From an uncultured Armatimonadota bacterium (GTDB taxonomy: Bacteria > Armatimonadota > Armatimonadia > Armatimonadales > Armatimonadaceae), in NCBI GenBank assembly GCA_903881535.1, contig CAIRTT010000257.1, positions 1 through 17,401 on the forward strand: DNA of 17,401 nt, read 5' to 3'. The notes under the pieces are model-generated. The model made no database searches. It was not told the DNA's origin and was given only the letters and a program-made list of their open reading frames with translations. Positions 15,701 through 17,401 of the stretch are shown piece by piece. Made by a program: the position numbers and the translations under genes. The stretch's first letter is position 1, and each line of letters begins with the position of its first letter.

Positions 15701-16262
15701 CATTGACTTCCTGCTGACCCTGCGCGCCGTGGCCTTGAATTTCGAGGTAAAAGTCATCCCCGAAGACTTCGCGGTACCAGGCTGCAACACGCTTGGTCTC
15801 TTCATGGCCCTTTTTCTGGATGACGGATTGCGCTAGCTCGCCACCCATACAGGCAGAGCAGATGACGAGGCCTTCGGCATGCTCGGCAAGCAGCTCTTTA
15901 TCGACACGTGGCTTGTAGTACATCCCCTCAAGGCTTGCCTTTGTCGCAAGCTTCATGAGGTTTCGGTAGCCAGTTTCGTTCTTGGCGAGGGCTACAAGGT
16001 GATGGTTACCATCGCGCTTTGGATCACGATCGCGCCGTCCACGCGTTGCTACGTAGAGTTCACATCCAACAATCGGCTGAACTCCGACAGCTTTACACGC
16101 TTCGTAAAACTCAAATGCCCCGTACATCGTTCCGTGATCGGTAAGCGCAATCGCAGGCATTTCCATCTCGACGGCGATCTTTGCCATCTCCTTGATCTTG
16201 GATGCACCATCAAGAAAAGAGAACTCGGAGTGGTTATGCAGGTGTACAAAAGGGGTGGCCAT
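12735..16262 (-). CDS. dnaE: DNA polymerase III alpha subunit
   Basis: The replicative polymerase subunit, 1175 aa, a full-length DnaE. The N-terminal PHP domain has HLHNHSEFSFLDG (H9, H11, D18), TDHG (D42, H43), CE (E68) and a later NDAHYL, so the metal-binding set looks complete, unlike the degenerate E. coli PHP. The polymerase core has the fingers-side motif GVRGSAAGSL (356-365), the two catalytic aspartates in PDIDMD (D397, D399) and the third in KMDFLGL (D559). LYRPGPMDHIPRY and AYAFNGAHAACYAMVAYQ-type blocks of the family are present. A helix-hairpin-helix region and an OB-fold (VVIGGMVTDIRQRN, then LEDTSGSVSVTCFP) lie in the C-terminal third. The start is the first ATG, directly before the first PHP strand; the ribosome site is weak. 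leuB lies 60 nt upstream and rmlB 69 nt downstream on the same strand. Confidence 0.97.
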   Translation of the reverse strand: MATPFVHLHNHSEFSFLDGASKIKEMAKIAVEMEMPAIALTDHGTMYGAFEFYEACKAVGVQPIVGCELYVATRGRRDRDPKRDGNHHLVALAKNETGYRNLMKLATKASLEGMYYKPRVDKELLAEHAEGLVICSACMGGELAQSVIQKKGHEETKRVAAWYREVFGDDFYLEIQGHGAQGQQEVNEEVIRAARALNIPLVATNDAHYLRAADASAHDILLCIQTSTTISDPKRMRYEPREFYLKTHDEMFGVFEHLAPDAVENTLGVAEKCKLEIEVGRAPMPAIPLPDGHSDHSYLTVLCWEGLERRIKNVSDTHRDRLKYELEIIEKTGFSRYFLIVRDIAQYARGSKIYFGVRGSAAGSLASFCIGITDLDPIEYNLTFERVLNPERVTMPDIDMDFEDTRRSDVIKHVAEKYGEENVGFISTFGTLGAKAAIRDVCRAMGLPLSETDRIAKMIPKMPLGLSITQAMDGYPAKDYSGNPEMKREYETNPMVREVIDTAKSIEGLTRNSSIHAAGIMISDVPLVEYTPLVRTNDGSVATQYPHSSLEKIGLLKMDFLGLINLTILARAVDLIHETKGDVIDVWDIPLDASEPRALKAYDMLSRGETTGIFQLESDGMRRWIVDLKPRSVKELAAMVALYRPGPMDHIPRYIRSKFDPNQIQYTHPTLEPILAETYGVIVYQDQVLKIVQAVAGFTLGQADLLRRAMGKKKKSEMDQQRANFMKGSAERGISEKVADQIFSEIEPFAGYAFNGAHAACYAMVAYQTAFLKANYPAEYLAAYLGAYADRTEKIVGAIDECGRLGVTVLPPDINTSRSEFSVPEDGKILFGLLGIKNVGKAPVDAILAARANGAAFRDLGDFCDRVFAEGLTSKSVIEMLIKAGALSCLHPNRKALLEGLDDCVAAAQRNIRDQQSGLMSLFDGDDTQDPSLAAQKPLPTVPDFSRGERLAFEKELLGLYLTEHPVKPFEPELRRKHRAVRIEALTDVATGANVVIGGMVTDIRQRNTTSGQLMLTLQLEDTSGSVSVTCFPKVTAEYGRLVLVNSILAISGRVQRRERISSSTNAEDEANETPSQAEIICDRIERVVENAMASDARPRVVHLKVDNTCKSRLRMVRDVLASAEGGSQLLVHVQPTEDQPMVLVTTRFLVDPDEQKLEQVRRMLGGGYKRCWIE

Positions 16263-16322
16263 ACAATCCGCATTCTATCGGTTTGCATTCCACCCCTCTG
16301 TGAAAATTAGCTGTGGTTTGTG

Positions 16323-17378
16323 CTACACAAGTGCGGCGCGGACAGCAGCTGCCATCTCGATTGTTCCGACTGTCGCCTCCCCATTACTGGCGATGTCCGG
16401 CGTTCGCAATCCGGCTTCGAGGACCTTGCCGACCGCGGCCTCGATGCGCTGTGCGGCATCTTCACGGCCAAAACTGTAGCGGAGCATCAGAGCAACAGAG
16501 AGGATAGTCGCCAGCGGGTTTGCGATGCCCTTTCCAGCAATATCGGGAGCCGAGCCGTGAATTGGTTCATAGAGGCCGAATGTCCCTGTTCCAAGAGACG
16601 CACTTGGCAGCATCCCGAGCGACCCGGTGATCATCGCTGCCTCGTCTGAAAGGACATCTCCAAAGAGATTCTCGGTGACGATGACATCAAACTGCTTTGG
16701 ATTCCGGACTAGCTGCATCGCGCAGTTGTCGACCAGCATATGGGTCAGCTCGACATCCGGGTAGTCCTTGGCAACTTCATTCACGGTGTCGCGCCAAAGT
16801 ACAGATGTCATCAAAACATTCTGCTTATCAACCGAGCAAAGACGCTTTCCACGCTTTTGTGCCGCCTGGAAGCCAACGTGCGCGATACGCACGATTTCTT
16901 CCTTGGTGTAGACCATTGTGTCGATGGCCCGGTTGCCATCGTTAGACTTGGGTTGCCCAAAGTAGACGCCACCGGTGAGCTCGCGGACAACGAGGACGTC
17001 AAGGCCATCCCCGACCAGTGATGGCTTTAGCGCGCTGGCATCCGCGAGGGCCTTGTGCAGGATAGCGGGCCGGAGGTTTGCATAGAGTCCAAGATGTTTT
17101 CGCAAAGGCAAGAGTGCACCGCGCTCAGGACGAAGATCGGGGTCAGGAATGACATCCCACTTTGGTCCCCCAACGGCTCCGAGGAGAATCGCATCAGATT
17201 CGCGGCAGAGAGCAAGTGTCTCCGGTGGCAGGGGGTGGCCGGTCGCATCATAGGCAATCCCACCAACGAGGGCTTCCTGTGTCTCGATATCCGGTGCGAC
17301 GAGGTGCAGAATGGATACTGCCTCACGGACGATTTCAGGCCCGATTCCATCTCCGGGCAGCACTGCTACTTTTGCCAT
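16323..17378 (-). CDS. leuB: 3-isopropylmalate dehydrogenase
   Basis: LeuB oxidises and decarboxylates 3-isopropylmalate with NAD in the leucine pathway. The 351-residue product is complete and of normal length. Family features seen are LPGDGIGPEI (7-16), LLGAVGGPKWD, substrate arginines R93 and R103 (NLRP) and R132 in VRELTGGVYFG, Tyr139, Lys185 in VDKQNVL, the metal-binding aspartates D217, D241 and D245 (ENLFGDVLSDEA), and the NAD-binding EPIHGSAPDIAGKGIANP. The RELTGG signature, together with Y139 and a loop typical of LeuB, separates it from isocitrate and homoisocitrate dehydrogenases. The ATG at 17378 starts exactly at the first strand; AAGGA lies 13 nt upstream. The other leu genes may lie to the right of the window. 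Confidence 0.95.
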   Translation of the reverse strand: MAKVAVLPGDGIGPEIVREAVSILHLVAPDIETQEALVGGIAYDATGHPLPPETLALCRESDAILLGAVGGPKWDVIPDPDLRPERGALLPLRKHLGLYANLRPAILHKALADASALKPSLVGDGLDVLVVRELTGGVYFGQPKSNDGNRAIDTMVYTKEEIVRIAHVGFQAAQKRGKRLCSVDKQNVLMTSVLWRDTVNEVAKDYPDVELTHMLVDNCAMQLVRNPKQFDVIVTENLFGDVLSDEAAMITGSLGMLPSASLGTGTFGLYEPIHGSAPDIAGKGIANPLATILSVALMLRYSFGREDAAQRIEAAVGKVLEAGLRTPDIASNGEATVGTIEMAAAVRAALV

Positions 17379-17401
17379 CTGCTTACAAATTCCTTAAAAA
17401 C

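Noticed and set aside
15879..16310. 143-codon plus-strand open frame antisense to dnaE
   Set aside because: It mirrors the conserved PHP-coding part of dnaE; its translation has no recognisable pattern, so it is a shadow.

Overview
This window looks like chromosomal DNA of a Gram-negative-type (diderm) bacterium, most plausibly a member of the Armatimonadota. The diderm call rests on a TolC-family outer-membrane protein with a signal peptide, on pseudopilins, and on an rmlB gene for sugar-nucleotide synthesis. The Armatimonadota call rests on the pseudopilin N-terminal signatures (FTLIELLVVIAIIAILAAIL in one gene, SLVEVMVVLVV in the next) and on several very long prepilin-like proteins in one operon. 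It is recollection of family style, not a database match. No tRNA, rRNA, CRISPR array, insertion sequence or phage gene was seen.

Left half (about 1-9067, minus strand): a tight five-gene operon read leftwards. In transcription order it encodes a GspG-like pseudopilin (307 aa), a GspI/PilV-like protein (631 aa), a GspJ-like protein (735 aa), a GspK/PilX-like protein (1004 aa), and a secreted DUF4159-like protein cut by the window edge. Three genes are linked by ATGA, a 5-nt gap and TGATG, so translational coupling is likely. The I-, J- and K-like proteins are several times longer than classical minor pseudopilins, and none of the four pseudopilins contains cysteine. No secretin, ATPase, inner-membrane platform or prepilin peptidase gene is present here. 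The cassette would have to use assembly machinery encoded elsewhere. This is the most unusual part of the window.

Centre (9068-11589): a 211-nt divergent intergenic region carries a candidate promoter for the pseudopilin operon and a 14-bp dyad over its -35 position. On the plus strand follow a membrane-anchored alpha/beta-hydrolase-like protein, probably a pseudoenzyme, and a TolC-family outer-membrane protein with a Gly-rich insertion. They are 43 nt apart and probably co-transcribed. A strong bidirectional hairpin terminator (11610-11643) ends this unit and the convergent one.

Right half (11655-17378, minus strand): ordinary housekeeping genes leuB, dnaE and rmlB, in that transcription order, with 60-70-nt gaps and one strand. 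They make leucine, replicate the chromosome and make dTDP-4-keto-6-deoxyglucose. All three look intact with their key catalytic residues.

Several start codons were moved inward from the longest possible ORF because a clear Shine-Dalgarno sequence precedes the internal ATG (GspG-like 9067, GspJ-like 6186, TolC 10126, rmlB 12665).
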